Below, one piece after another: positions 34,469-43,643 of a stretch of 64,000 nt of DNA; positions within the stretch are counted from its first letter, which is position 1; each line of letters starts with the position of its first letter. Under the pieces are notes generated by a model that made no database searches, was not told the origin of the DNA, and worked only from the letters and a program-made list of their open reading frames with translations. The translations under genes were made by a program, and so were the position numbers. The stretch comes from Planctomycetota bacterium (GTDB lineage Bacteria > Planctomycetota > UBA1135 > UBA2386). The DNA lies in NCBI GenBank assembly GCA_947444055.1, contig CANEYR010000005.1, positions 50,651 through 114,650 on the forward strand, read 5' to 3'.

Positions 34469-37087
34469 ATGACCGCTCGCAGGCCCAAACCCGAAGTGCT
34501 CGCCCCGGCCGGCGGCATGCCGTCGTTGCTCGCGGCCCTGCAACATGGCGCCGATGCCGTCTACTTCGGCTTGCAGGATGGGTTCAACGCCAGGGCCCGC
34601 GCCGCCAACTTTGCGCTGGCCGAGTTGCCCGACATTGTGGCGCGCATTCATCGCGCCGGGGCGCGCGCGTATGTCACCCTCAATACGCTGGTCTTCGAAC
34701 CCGAACTGGTAGCCATGGAACGGGTGCTGCGCGCGATCGCGAGTTCGGGCGTCGATGCGCTGATCGTGCAGGATCCCGCCGTGTGCCTGTTGGCGCGCGC
34801 CGTTTGCCCGCAGCTCGAACTGCATGCGAGCACGCAGATGACGATCGCCGAGCCGGCGGCAGCACCGTTCGCTACGGCGCTGGGGGTGACGCGCATCGTG
34901 GTGCCGCGCGAACTGTCGGTGACCGAGATCGCCCAGTTTGCGCAGGGCACCGACGTCGAACTGGAAGTGTTCGTGCACGGGGCGTTGTGCGTGTCCTGGA
35001 GTGGCCAATGCCTCACCAGCGAAGCGTGGGGCGGCCGTTCGGCCAATCGTGGCCAGTGCGCGCAGAGCTGCCGCATGCCGTACGAACTCGTTGTCGATGG
35101 CAAAGTGCGCCCGCTCGGCGACGTGCAATACCTGCTGAGCCCGAAGGACCTCGCGGGGGCGCGCGCCGTGCCCGAACTGCTGCAGGTCGGCGTGCACGGC
35201 TTGAAGATCGAAGGGCGTCAAAAGGGACCGCAGTATGTGGCGACGGCTACCGGCGGCTACCGGCGGTGGGTCGATGCGCTGGCGGCGAACAGCGACCCCA
35301 AGGCCGCCGAACGGCAACTGGCGCAGGATCTGCTGGCGATGTCGCTGTCGTACACGCGCGGCTTCTCGGATGGGTTCTTTGGCGGCAGCGACCACCAGAC
35401 GTTGGTCGAGGGGCGGTTCCCCAAACATCGCGGCGTCTTCGTCGGCACCGTGGCGCGCATCGTCGGCAACGCCGTGTTCGTGCGCGATCTCGGCAACGGA
35501 CGGCCGTGGACTGGCGGCATTGCCATGCTGGAGCGGCCCGACGGGCCTTTGGGCGAACGCAGTGCGCCGCTGCCCGCGCCGCCCGGGGTCGGCGAGCCGG
35601 CACCGTTGCAGCTGCGGCCCGGCATGGGCGTCGTCTTTGACCAAGGCGAACCGGAGAACAAGAACGAACCGGGGGGGCCGCTGTTCGCCGTCGACAGCAA
35701 GGATGGCGAATGGCGGCTGGGCTTTGGCCAGCCGGGACCTGACCTGACGCGCGTTCGCGTCGGCGATCGCGTATTTGCGACCAACGATCCGACGCTCGCC
35801 AATGCCGTGGCGCGCGACGTGCGCGACGATGCGCTGGAGCCCGACGGCCGCAACGAAATGCACTTGGTCGTGCGCGGTGCGGTGGGGGAACGGCTGCACG
35901 TGCAGGCGACGTGCCGCGGCCATGCAGCGCACGCGGTCTCCACGTCGGCGTTGCAGGCGGCGCGTGGAACCGGACTCGATGCCGCCATTCTCGGCGACAA
36001 GCTGGCCGCGTTCGGTGGCACGCCATTCCGGCTCGGCAGGCTCGACATCGCGGAGCTCGCGGCTGGACTGCATGTGCCGGCGAGTGAATTGAAAGACGTG
36101 CGGCGGGCGTTGGTCGAGTCGTTGCTGCCGAGGCTCGAACGCGGTCCGGTGCGGGTGGTCGAAAGTGCGCCGGCGATCGCGCGCGTGGCGGCTCGCTTTG
36201 TCGACGTGGTGGCGTTGCCCGAGACGGCGGCGGTGGTGGTGCCGTTGCTGCGCACGCCAGAACAACTCGACGCGGCGCTGGCGGCTGGCTGCCGCGAAGT
36301 CGAGCTGGACTGGATGGAGTTTGTCGGCTTGGGCCAGGCGTTTGAGCGCGCCCGGGCTGAGGGCGTCAGGGTCACCGTGGCGACGACGCGCGTTGGCAAG
36401 CCAGGCGAGCAGGCGCTGGTCGAACGCATTCGCAAGTTGCAACCCGATGGCATCCTGGTGCGGCACTTCGGCGCGCTGATGCGCTGCTTGCAGTACCGGG
36501 CCGAAGGGGATGCGTTCGTGTTGCACGGCGATTTCTCGCTGAACGCCACCAACTCGCTGACGGTTCGCCACCTGCTGCAGCTCGGGTTGCAGACGGTGAC
36601 GGCGTCGTTCGATCTCGATGAGACGCAGCTCTTGGCGATGTTGGCGGGTGTGCCTGGCAACCGCGTCGCGATCGTCGCGCACCATCGCATTCCGACCTTC
36701 CACACCGAGCACTGCGTCTACTCGCACCTGCTGAGCAACGGCCGCGATTTCCGTTCGTGTGGGCGACCTTGTGAACGGCATCAAGTCGCCCTGCGCGATC
36801 ACGTCGGGCGCGAGCATCCGGTGATCGTCGACGTTGGCTGCCGCAACACGGTGTTCCATCACGAAGGCCAGCAGAGTGCGCAGTGGACGGCGCGCTTGCT
36901 CGGTGGTGGCGTGCGCCGCTTCCGCGTCGAGTTCGTGCGCGAAGGGGCTTTGGCCGTGACCAAGGTGCTGACGGCGTGGCGCGAGCTGTTGCTGGGTCGC
37001 ATCGATGCGGCAACGTTGGCCGCGCGCACGGGGACAGCCGGTCAGATCGGCGTCGCCCAGGGCGGCATGAAGTTGCTCGCCGAGTGA
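34469..37087 (+). CDS. Peptidase U32 family protein (RlhA/TrhP-like), two-domain form
   Basis: 872 residues. The N-terminal U32 barrel starts with EVLAPAGGMPSLLAALQHGADAVYFGL and carries ELHASTQMTI, the iron-sulfur cysteines in GQCLTSEAWGGRSANRGQCAQSCRMPYEL-type order (Cys residues near 178, 195 and 199) and GVHGLKIEGR. A DUF3656-like middle region follows. A second segment near the C-terminus has HTEHCVYSHLLSNGRDF and SCGRPCERHQVALRDH, probably a second cysteine set. Members act in tRNA or 23S rRNA hydroxylation with prephenate as a cofactor source, which makes the neighbouring chorismate mutase of interest. The exact RNA target is unknown. Confidence 0.9.
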   Translation: MTARRPKPEVLAPAGGMPSLLAALQHGADAVYFGLQDGFNARARAANFALAELPDIVARIHRAGARAYVTLNTLVFEPELVAMERVLRAIASSGVDALIVQDPAVCLLARAVCPQLELHASTQMTIAEPAAAPFATALGVTRIVVPRELSVTEIAQFAQGTDVELEVFVHGALCVSWSGQCLTSEAWGGRSANRGQCAQSCRMPYELVVDGKVRPLGDVQYLLSPKDLAGARAVPELLQVGVHGLKIEGRQKGPQYVATATGGYRRWVDALAANSDPKAAERQLAQDLLAMSLSYTRGFSDGFFGGSDHQTLVEGRFPKHRGVFVGTVARIVGNAVFVRDLGNGRPWTGGIAMLERPDGPLGERSAPLPAPPGVGEPAPLQLRPGMGVVFDQGEPENKNEPGGPLFAVDSKDGEWRLGFGQPGPDLTRVRVGDRVFATNDPTLANAVARDVRDDALEPDGRNEMHLVVRGAVGERLHVQATCRGHAAHAVSTSALQAARGTGLDAAILGDKLAAFGGTPFRLGRLDIAELAAGLHVPASELKDVRRALVESLLPRLERGPVRVVESAPAIARVAARFVDVVALPETAAVVVPLLRTPEQLDAALAAGCREVELDWMEFVGLGQAFERARAEGVRVTVATTRVGKPGEQALVERIRKLQPDGILVRHFGALMRCLQYRAEGDAFVLHGDFSLNATNSLTVRHLLQLGLQTVTASFDLDETQLLAMLAGVPGNRVAIVAHHRIPTFHTEHCVYSHLLSNGRDFRSCGRPCERHQVALRDHVGREHPVIVDVGCRNTVFHHEGQQSAQWTARLLGGGVRRFRVEFVREGALAVTKVLTAWRELLLGRIDAATLAARTGTAGQIGVAQGGMKLLAE

Positions 37088-37100
37088 GCGCAGCGGCCGA

Positions 37101-37136
37101 TCAGTTTCTGGGTCAGTTTCTGGGTCAGCGTCTGGG
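37101..37136 (-). repeat. 12-bp tandem repeat carrying three in-frame stop codons
   Basis: On the plus strand the units are TCAGTTTCTGGG (37101), TCAGTTTCTGGG (37113) and TCAGCGTCTGGG (37125). On the minus strand each holds a TGA in the frame of the membrane protein gene that ends at 37125, so the natural stop is followed by two more in-frame stops. Confidence 0.8.
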
Positions 37137-37577
37137 TCGTGGCGGTGGCGCGAGGGCGCTGTGCAGTCGCTGCAAGAACGCGCAGTAGCTGGCGGCGAAC
37201 GAACACGCGGCGTGCCACGAGGTGCGCAGCAACCAAGGGGTCGCGGTGGGTCGCATCGGTTCGGCCAGCGCTTCAATGACCCCACCGATAACGAACGCCA
37301 AGCCGCCGATGACCAGCGCTGCCAGAGCCGCCAGCTTGCCGGCCGTGGCGTGCGCGGGTAGCGGCGGCAGCGGCCGCGGCCGCAGCAGGCGACCCTTCAG
37401 CAGGTGCAGCGCCAAGCCGGCGGCGACCACGACGGCCCACTCCATCGGCGCCATCTCATAGTGACGAAAGCGGGCGACGCCAGCCAGCCACAGCAACGCC
37501 ACCAACAACGGGCACAAGCCCAGCAAGGACTGCACGAAGTTGCCGCGCTTGCCGAGCACTGGGGATGTCTGGGTCAA
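37125..37577 (-). CDS. Small membrane protein
   Basis: About 150 residues from TTG 37577, five bases after the lipoprotein gene. Three hydrophobic segments can be seen: SLLGLCPLLVALLWLAGVA, MEWAVVVAAGLALHLL and LAALAALVIGGLAFVIGGVIEAL. The N- and C-termini are polar and the C-terminus is rich in Pro/Arg. I do not recognise the family. Close spacing to the lipoprotein gene suggests co-transcription. Confidence 0.65.
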   Translation of the reverse strand: MTQTSPVLGKRGNFVQSLLGLCPLLVALLWLAGVARFRHYEMAPMEWAVVVAAGLALHLLKGRLLRPRPLPPLPAHATAGKLAALAALVIGGLAFVIGGVIEALAEPMRPTATPWLLRTSWHAACSFAASYCAFLQRLHSALAPPPRPRR

Positions 37578-37582
37578 CGACC

Positions 37583-38413
37583 TCAGCCGCCGATCGAGGT
37601 GCCGCCGGTCACGAAGGTGGGGAACTTCTTGAGGAAGGTCTCGCGCGCGGCGGCGTCGCGCTTGCCCTTGTTGGTCATGGCGCCGCCATCGACGGCGATG
37701 TTGAACATGAAGGGGAACTCATAGGAACGGGTCTTCAGGTTCCACTGCGCGCGCTCGAGCACTTCGCGGCCGCTGGTGCTGTTGGTCTTGGTGCCAGTGT
37801 CCTGGTCCTTGATGCCGCCGCCGGTGGCGTTGCGGTTGTTGTTGCCGGTCGAGGCCGTCTTGTCGGTTTCCACGGAGGTGCGTTGGCGGCACACCCCGGC
37901 GAATGCGTAGACCTCTTTCTTGTCGCCAAACAACAGGCCCGCAGCACCTGCCCCGACGGCGCCCCCGACGATGCCGCCGCCGATACTCTCGGTCAGGATG
38001 CCGGTGGCGACCCCAGTGCCGAGTCCCGACCAGATGCCGGCCTCTTCGTTGAAGTCGAACTTCCCGTCCTCGCCGGCCTCGTAGACCATGATTTCGTAGT
38101 GGGCCTTCTTGGTGCTGCCGCGCGGCAGCAGCTTGACTTCGCCCATGCCGGCGGTGCGGCACTTGGTGATGATCGATTCCTTCAGCGCGGCGATGAACTC
38201 TTCGTCCTCTTCGACGGTGGGGCACTGCAAGACGACGCGCAGGGTGTTGGGGTCGACGGAGCCGTCGTCGGGCACTGGCAGCTCGGTGACGTCCTTCCAC
38301 ATCGGTGGTTCGCCGAGGGATTTGAACTTGCCGGTCGCCGAGCAGCTGGTGAGCAGCGCAGTGGCGGCAACGAGGGTCAGCGAGAACAGAGGACGCAGTT
38401 TGCGCGTGGTCAT
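37583..38413 (-). CDS. Lipoprotein with glycine-zipper segment
   Basis: 276 residues from ATG 38413. The signal peptide ends in LVAATALLTSC, a good lipobox with Cys24. The middle region (about 150-180) is a Gly/Ala-rich zipper (GTGVATGILTESIGGGIVGG, AVGAGAAGLLFG), a pattern found in outer-membrane-associated lipoproteins. The C-terminal part is polar with many Asn/Thr and ends in KKFPTFVTGGTSIGG. The function is unknown. It is divergent from purD with 199 bp between the starts. Confidence 0.8.
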   Translation of the reverse strand: MTTRKLRPLFSLTLVAATALLTSCSATGKFKSLGEPPMWKDVTELPVPDDGSVDPNTLRVVLQCPTVEEDEEFIAALKESIITKCRTAGMGEVKLLPRGSTKKAHYEIMVYEAGEDGKFDFNEEAGIWSGLGTGVATGILTESIGGGIVGGAVGAGAAGLLFGDKKEVYAFAGVCRQRTSVETDKTASTGNNNRNATGGGIKDQDTGTKTNSTSGREVLERAQWNLKTRSYEFPFMFNIAVDGGAMTNKGKRDAAARETFLKKFPTFVTGGTSIGG

Positions 38414-38612
38414 TTCGTGTGCAGGGGTGGAGGGGCCGCGGCAACGCAGCCACGAAGAGCTGTTGCTTGTAGCGGGCCGCCAGAGTGGCTCCAGCGGCAG
38501 CGCCGAGAAAACCACACGACGGGCACAGCGGGTCTGGTCGCGCTGCATGCGAACTCTTCCCCGGCGGCATGCTTGTTCGTAGCCTGTGCGATTCGGGCTT
38601 TGCTCGCTCCCT

Positions 38613-39881
38613 ATGAATGTCCTCGTCGTTGGCCAAGGTGGCCGTGAACACGCTCTCTGCTGGAAACTGCGTCAGTCGCCGCTGTGCAAGCGACTGTTCT
38701 GCGCGCCTGGCAATCCCGGCACGGCGATGGTCGCCGACAACGTCGACATTGGCGTGGAGGACATCGCCGGCCTCGTCCGCTTTGCGATCCAGGAAAAGAT
38801 TGACCTGACCGTCGTGGGCCCCGAAGGACCGCTGTGTGCTGGCATCGTCGATGAGTTTCAGAAGCACAAGTTGCTGTGTTTTGGCCCGAACAAGGCCGCG
38901 GCCGAGATCGAAGGCAGCAAGGTGTTCGCGCGCGAGCTCTGTCGTCGCCACCGCATTCCCGGGCCGAGCTTCTGGGTCTACGACGAGTTGATGATTGCGC
39001 GGTCGTTCCTCGCCAACCGCCCCGACGGCCCGCTCGTCGTCAAGGCGTCGGGTCTCGCCGCCGGCAAGGGTGTCACCGTCTGCAAGAACAACGAAGAGGC
39101 CCAAGTCGCGATCACCGAGTGCTTGGAGAAGCGGCGCTTTGGCGAAGCGGGCGGCACGGTGGTGTTCGAAGAGTTTCTCGAAGGCCATGAGATCTCGCTG
39201 ATCACGTTGACCGACGGCCGCACCATCGTGCCGTTCGAACCGGCGCGCGATCACAAGGCGGTCTTCGATGGCGACAAGGGCCCGAACACGGGCGGCATGG
39301 GCGTCATCACGCCAGTGCCGATCCTGCCGCGTTTGGCGGTTCAGATCGAGAGCCAGATCATTTGCCCCACGGTGCACGCGATGAACCGCGAGAACCGGCG
39401 CTACCACGGCTTTCTCTACGCCGGCCTGATGATGACGCCGCAGGGGCCGCGCGTGCTTGAGTACAACTGTCGGCTCGGCGACCCCGAGACGCAGCCGTTG
39501 ATGATGCGCCTGCAGAGCGACCTGCTGCCGTTGCTGCTGGCGGCGACCGAAGGCAAGCTCGAGACCATGGAGGCGCCCGTCTGGGACAAGCGCGTCGCCG
39601 TGTGTGTGGTCGTCGCCAGTGGCGGCTATCCGGGCGAGTTCAAGAAGGGCGCGCCGATCTTCGGCCTCGACCGCATCGTGATGGGACCGGACCTGCAGGT
39701 CTTCCACGCTGGCACTGCCAAGCGCCTTGGTGGGGACCTGGTGACCGATGGTGGGCGCGTGCTTGGGGTGACTGCACTCGGCGACGATGCCGAAGCCGCG
39801 CGCGCCCGGGCCTATGCGGCGATCAAGCAGATCGAGTTCATCGGCATGCACTACCGCACGGACATCGGCGCCAAGGCGTGA
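38613..39881 (+). CDS. purD: Phosphoribosylamine-glycine ligase
   Basis: 422 residues from ATG 38613 (MNVLVVGQGGREHALCWKL). ATP-grasp features are complete: VVKASGLAAGKGVTVC, GGTVVFEEFLEGHEISLITL, ARDHKAVFDGDKGPNTGGMG and EYNCRLGDPETQPLMMRL. It joins phosphoribosylamine and glycine in purine synthesis. It is unfused, unlike the trifunctional forms. fur follows 35 bp later. purSL and purQ lie in another cluster about 6 kb away. Confidence 0.97.
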   Translation: MNVLVVGQGGREHALCWKLRQSPLCKRLFCAPGNPGTAMVADNVDIGVEDIAGLVRFAIQEKIDLTVVGPEGPLCAGIVDEFQKHKLLCFGPNKAAAEIEGSKVFARELCRRHRIPGPSFWVYDELMIARSFLANRPDGPLVVKASGLAAGKGVTVCKNNEEAQVAITECLEKRRFGEAGGTVVFEEFLEGHEISLITLTDGRTIVPFEPARDHKAVFDGDKGPNTGGMGVITPVPILPRLAVQIESQIICPTVHAMNRENRRYHGFLYAGLMMTPQGPRVLEYNCRLGDPETQPLMMRLQSDLLPLLLAATEGKLETMEAPVWDKRVAVCVVVASGGYPGEFKKGAPIFGLDRIVMGPDLQVFHAGTAKRLGGDLVTDGGRVLGVTALGDDAEAARARAYAAIKQIEFIGMHYRTDIGAKA

Positions 39882-39915
39882 GGTCGGCAGCGCCGGTCGC
39901 TATCGTGCGCGCACC

Positions 39916-40368
39916 GTGAAGGTCGACCAAGAACACGGCATTGTCGAGGCGCACCTGCGCAAGAGCGGCTTCCGTTGGACCAACCAGCGGTCGTTGATCG
40001 TGCGCACGGCGCTGTCGTCGCACGAGCACTTCACCGCCGAGCAGTTGTTGGACCTTTGTCGACGGCAGGATCCCAAGGTCTCGCGGGCCACGGTCTATCG
40101 CACGCTCACGGTGCTTGAGCAGGCCGGCTTCGTCGAAGGGCTCGATACGGGGGATGGTGGGCGCCGGTTCGAACATGTGCTCGGCCATGACCACCACGAC
40201 CACATGGTGTGTCTGCAGTGCGGCGCCATCTTCGAGTTCTGCGATGAAGAACTCGAACGACGGCAAGAAGCAGCGGCGAAACGTCTCGGCTTTCGCATTG
40301 CTCGCCACAGCTTGCGCATTCACGGCACGTGCCGCGACTGCTTGCGCGCGCAGCGGAGCCAGGCGTGA
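39916..40368 (+). CDS. Fur family transcriptional regulator
   Basis: 150 residues from GTG 39916. The winged-helix part (GFRWTNQRSLIVRTALSSHEHFTAEQLL, VSRATVYRTLTVLEQAGFVE) is followed by the dimer and metal domain with GHDHHDHMVCLQCGAIFEF. A first CxxC is CLQC and the second is CRDC near the end, as in Fur/PerR-type proteins with structural zinc. Whether it senses iron, zinc or peroxide is undecided. Its stop overlaps the start of the sigma-54 activator gene (GTGA), so the two regulators are translated together. Confidence 0.9.
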   Translation: MKVDQEHGIVEAHLRKSGFRWTNQRSLIVRTALSSHEHFTAEQLLDLCRRQDPKVSRATVYRTLTVLEQAGFVEGLDTGDGGRRFEHVLGHDHHDHMVCLQCGAIFEFCDEELERRQEAAAKRLGFRIARHSLRIHGTCRDCLRAQRSQA

Positions 40369-41756
40369 GCCAGGCGCGGGTGCTCGTCGTCGACGATGAG
40401 AAGGACCTTGCCGAGTCGACGGCGTACTTTCTGGAGCGCGCCGGCTTCGCGGCCGTGTGCGTGACCTCGGCCGCCGAGGCTCTGGCGGCGATGCGGCAAC
40501 AGCCGTTCGCCGTCGTCGTCACCGATGTGCGCATGCCGCGCATGTCTGGCATGGAGTTGTTGGCCGCGATCAAGCAGTCCGATCCCGACATCGAAGTGCT
40601 GCTGCTGACCGGCTACCCCGACTTGCAGATGGCGGTCAGTGCGATCAAGCAGGGAGCCTTCGACTACTTGGCGAAGCCGTTCGCCGAGAAGGACCTGATC
40701 GAGCGCGTCACCAAGGCGGCGGCGCACCGACAAGTGAAGGACAACAACGAAGGGCTGCGCGAACGACTGCGCTCGGGCAAGGCGGGGCGCCGGCTGATTC
40801 ACAGTTCGCCGGTGTTTGCCGAGTCGTTGGCGATGCTCGAACGAGCGGCGCGCACCGATGCATCGGTGTTGTTGTTGGGCGAGAGCGGCACCGGCAAGGA
40901 ACTGCTCGCGCACCATCTGCACGACAGCAGTGCGCGCGTCGACAAGCCGTTCGTGCCGGTCGATTGTGCGTCCATCCCGACCGATTTGTTCGAGAGCGAA
41001 CTGTTCGGCCACGTGAAGGGGGCGTTCACCGGAGCCACGGCCAGCAAGCTCGGGCTCTTTCAAGTTGCCGATGGCGGCACCCTCTTCTTCGACGAACTCG
41101 GTGAGATGCCGCTCGCGTTCCAGTCGAAGTTGTTGCGCGCGATCCAAGAACGGTCGGTGCGCCCCGTTGGCAGCAACGAACAGAGTGCCGTCGACGTGCG
41201 CATCGTCGCGGCGACCAATCGCAACCTGCAGAAGGAGGTCGACGAGGGCCGGTTTCGCGCCGATCTGTTCTATCGTCTCGATGTCGTGCGCATCGAGGTG
41301 CCGCCGCTGCGCGATCGACTCGGCGATGTCGACGTGTTGGTCACGCACTTCGTGCAGCGCTTTGGCGACAAGGTCTCGATTCGCGGCGTCAGTTCGGCGG
41401 CGGCGGCGGTGCTGCGCGGCTACCACTGGCCCGGCAACGTGCGGCAGTTGCGCAACGCCATCGAGCGAGCGTGCGCGCTCGGTCATCCGGGCGAGTTGCA
41501 AGCGGCGGATTTGCCGCCGGAGCTCACCGAGCAAGGTGACTTGGCAGCGATCGGTGGCGACGACGCCGAAGGCGGCACCTTCCAAGCGATGAAGGCGCGC
41601 CGCATCGCCGCCATCGAGAGTTCGTACCTGGAGAGCCTGCTAAAGAAGCACAAGGGCAACGTCACGCACTGCAGTGAAGAAGCCGGCATGGCACGCAGCG
41701 CCTTCCAGAAGCTGATGCAGAAGTACGCCATCCGCAGCAGCGACTTCCGCGAGTAG
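40365..41756 (+). CDS. NtrC-family sigma-54 response regulator
   Basis: 463 residues from GTG 40365. The receiver domain (1-120) has VLVVDDEKD, the phosphoacceptor Asp54 in VVVTDVRMPRMSG, and a lysine in YLAKPFAEKD. The AAA+ domain has GESGTGKELLAHHLH, the GAFTGA loop, GGTLFFDELGEMPLAFQSKLLRA-type Walker B and WPGNVRQLRNAIERACAL. The C-terminal Fis-type helix-turn-helix is NVTHCSEEAGMARSAFQKLMQKY. It should activate sigma-54 promoters on phosphorylation. No histidine kinase gene is adjacent, so the partner is unknown. It overlaps fur by four bases. Confidence 0.94.
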   Translation: MSQARVLVVDDEKDLAESTAYFLERAGFAAVCVTSAAEALAAMRQQPFAVVVTDVRMPRMSGMELLAAIKQSDPDIEVLLLTGYPDLQMAVSAIKQGAFDYLAKPFAEKDLIERVTKAAAHRQVKDNNEGLRERLRSGKAGRRLIHSSPVFAESLAMLERAARTDASVLLLGESGTGKELLAHHLHDSSARVDKPFVPVDCASIPTDLFESELFGHVKGAFTGATASKLGLFQVADGGTLFFDELGEMPLAFQSKLLRAIQERSVRPVGSNEQSAVDVRIVAATNRNLQKEVDEGRFRADLFYRLDVVRIEVPPLRDRLGDVDVLVTHFVQRFGDKVSIRGVSSAAAAVLRGYHWPGNVRQLRNAIERACALGHPGELQAADLPPELTEQGDLAAIGGDDAEGGTFQAMKARRIAAIESSYLESLLKKHKGNVTHCSEEAGMARSAFQKLMQKYAIRSSDFRE

Positions 41757-41805
41757 CGGCGCACTGGGGTCCGGCTTCGCAACTGGCGCGCGAACCGCGG
41801 TGGCC

Positions 41806-41828
41806 GTGACCCCGTCCTGCGGGGTCAC
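41806..41828. terminator. Strong hairpin between convergent genes
   Basis: GTGACCCCG pairs perfectly with CGGGGTCAC across a TCCTG loop, 50 bp after the response regulator stop and 67 bp before the stop of the convergent secreted protein gene. It is the clearest stem-loop in the window for a shared terminator; no U-tract is present. Confidence 0.6.
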
Positions 41829-41894
41829 AGTGGGGCGGCCTCCGGGACGAGCTTGATCATCTCGCCCGAGCAGGCCGCACGCCGGTGGCGGCTA

Positions 41895-43643
41895 TCAGCC
41901 GCCGATCGTGAACGTCGTGCCGTTCGAGGTCGCGAGGCCCAGCGAGTTCAGCAGCGTGAACGCCACCGACTGACAAGTCAGCGTGACACCCAGCAGACCC
42001 AGGTTGGTGGGGATGGCGAAGGGCTGCGAGCCGGTGCCCGCGGGCAGCGACACGGGGAACGTCAGCGAACCGAGGTTCGCATTGGTGTAGGCGCGGCAGT
42101 TGGGCGCGCCGATGAAGCCCAGGTCGATGCCGGGCACGACCGTATCGCCGAAGAACATGAAGGCGAGCGGCACGAGGTTGGGCACGTTCGAGGTGTCGAG
42201 GCTGAACGCGGTATTGCCGAAGTAGGGCAGGCCGCCGCTCGTGGTCAGCTTGAGCTCGACCGACTGCGTGTCGAAGACGTTCTGCGGGATCGCCAGCGCC
42301 GTCGACAGGTCGAGTGCACCCGGGTTCGCGGAAGCGCCACCAACCGAATAGCCGACCAGGTAGCCATTGCCGGCCGGGTTCATCGCGTTGAACACGATCG
42401 TGACGTCGCCGGTGGCGACGTTGAACTGGAACTGGAACTGGTCACCGGGGCCCGTTGTCGTGCCGAAGTGGAAGACGTTGTCATACGTCACGTAGGCGAT
42501 GCCGCTGGCTTCTTCGAACTTGACGACGCCGCTGCCGGGGAGCGCGTTGTTGTAGTCGTGCCAGACGGCGACGGCGGTTTGGGCCCAGGCGAGGAACGCC
42601 GCGGTCGTGGGCGTCCATGCGTTGCCATTGGTGATCGCGGACAACGCGATGTTGCCGTTGGAGCTGACGAACAGCGTGTTCGTCGAACCACCCGCGATCG
42701 GCATCGCCGCCGACAGTGCGACGCTGCCAGTGGCATCGTCACCGGCGACGATCTGCACCGCACCGCCACTAGGCGGCACGAACGTGCCGGGGATCGAATC
42801 GAGCACGAGGTAGCCGTTCGCCGAGCGGAGCATCGAGATCGTCTTGCCGTTCAGGTCCATCGCGGCGGCGGTGGCGAAGTACTCGTAGTAGCTGTCGGCG
42901 GCCTTGTAGCAGCCGGTGCCGTAGTTGGAAGCGATCGCGCAGCCGCTCAGGGGCGCGTTGAGGAAGGCCCAACCCGGGCCCGTCGGGACCAGGTGCAGAC
43001 TCTGGCTCTGCATGTCGAAGGTCGCCGCCACGAGCCAATCCTCGTAGAGCGTGTTGTCGGCGGTCGCGCCGCCGGCCGACAGGTTGCTGACCGCAGGCAG
43101 GATCGCGCCGACACCGGGCGACACACCGACGAGGCCGGCCAGGTAGCCAGCCAGGGTGGAGTTGTTCGTCGAGTTGGCGTCGTAGAAGAACTTGATTTCG
43201 CCCGTCGCGAACAGTTGCGCCTGGAACGAGAACAGCGGCGCCGTGAAACCGAAGTGAACGCAGCGATCCCACGTGATCGTGCACTTCGTCGGCGTGCTGT
43301 TGATGTAGACGTTGGCGCCATTGCCGGCGGTCAGGTTGTGGTCGCTCCACAGGGCACAGATGCGCGGCGAACCGGCGACCAGTTCGGCTGCGGTCGCGGT
43401 GCCGTCACCTGCACCAGGCGCTGGCACACTGGCGTTCGACAGCTGCATGTAGCCGTTCGTGCAGATGTGCACGTCGGTGTAGGTCGTGCCGGCGAACGGG
43501 AAGGCGAAGCCGATCGACTGGATCGGCAGCATGACGTCATCGCCATTGCCAACCACGGTGCCAAGCACTCGATCGGGGCAGTTCTGCGCCAGGAGCGCCG
43601 AGGTGGAAACTGTGAGAAGAAGAGCTGCGAGTAGTTTCTGCAT
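41895..43643 (-). CDS. Secreted two-repeat protein with C-terminal beta domain (paralogue)
   Basis: 582 residues with a signal peptide (MQKLLAALLLTVSTSALLAQ). It has the same plan as the plus-strand protein at 32.3-34.1 kb. Unit one has SIGFAFPFAGTTYTDVHICT, NGYMQL, ICALWSDHNL and CTITWDRCVHFG; unit two has AMPIAGGSTNTLFVSSNGNI, AVWHDYNNALPGSG and AYVTYDNVFHFG. The C-terminal domain follows (VPGIDLGFIGAPNCRAYTN, AIPTNLGLLGVTLTCQ). No catalytic motif is apparent. A cell-surface or extracellular structural role is inferred. In the leader region 43644-43856 I see no gene, only a possible promoter for this gene that I cannot place. Confidence 0.85.
   Translation of the reverse strand: MQKLLAALLLTVSTSALLAQNCPDRVLGTVVGNGDDVMLPIQSIGFAFPFAGTTYTDVHICTNGYMQLSNASVPAPGAGDGTATAAELVAGSPRICALWSDHNLTAGNGANVYINSTPTKCTITWDRCVHFGFTAPLFSFQAQLFATGEIKFFYDANSTNNSTLAGYLAGLVGVSPGVGAILPAVSNLSAGGATADNTLYEDWLVAATFDMQSQSLHLVPTGPGWAFLNAPLSGCAIASNYGTGCYKAADSYYEYFATAAAMDLNGKTISMLRSANGYLVLDSIPGTFVPPSGGAVQIVAGDDATGSVALSAAMPIAGGSTNTLFVSSNGNIALSAITNGNAWTPTTAAFLAWAQTAVAVWHDYNNALPGSGVVKFEEASGIAYVTYDNVFHFGTTTGPGDQFQFQFNVATGDVTIVFNAMNPAGNGYLVGYSVGGASANPGALDLSTALAIPQNVFDTQSVELKLTTSGGLPYFGNTAFSLDTSNVPNLVPLAFMFFGDTVVPGIDLGFIGAPNCRAYTNANLGSLTFPVSLPAGTGSQPFAIPTNLGLLGVTLTCQSVAFTLLNSLGLATSNGTTFTIGG

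Noticed and set aside
34412..37285. 957-codon minus-strand open frame opposite the U32 gene
   Set aside because: It is an Arg/His-rich shadow of a high-GC gene; the plus-strand product has clear family motifs.
41853..43634. 593-codon plus-strand open frame
   Set aside because: Opposite the secreted minus-strand protein with signal peptide; the plus-strand product is Arg/Val/Asp-biased and domain-free.
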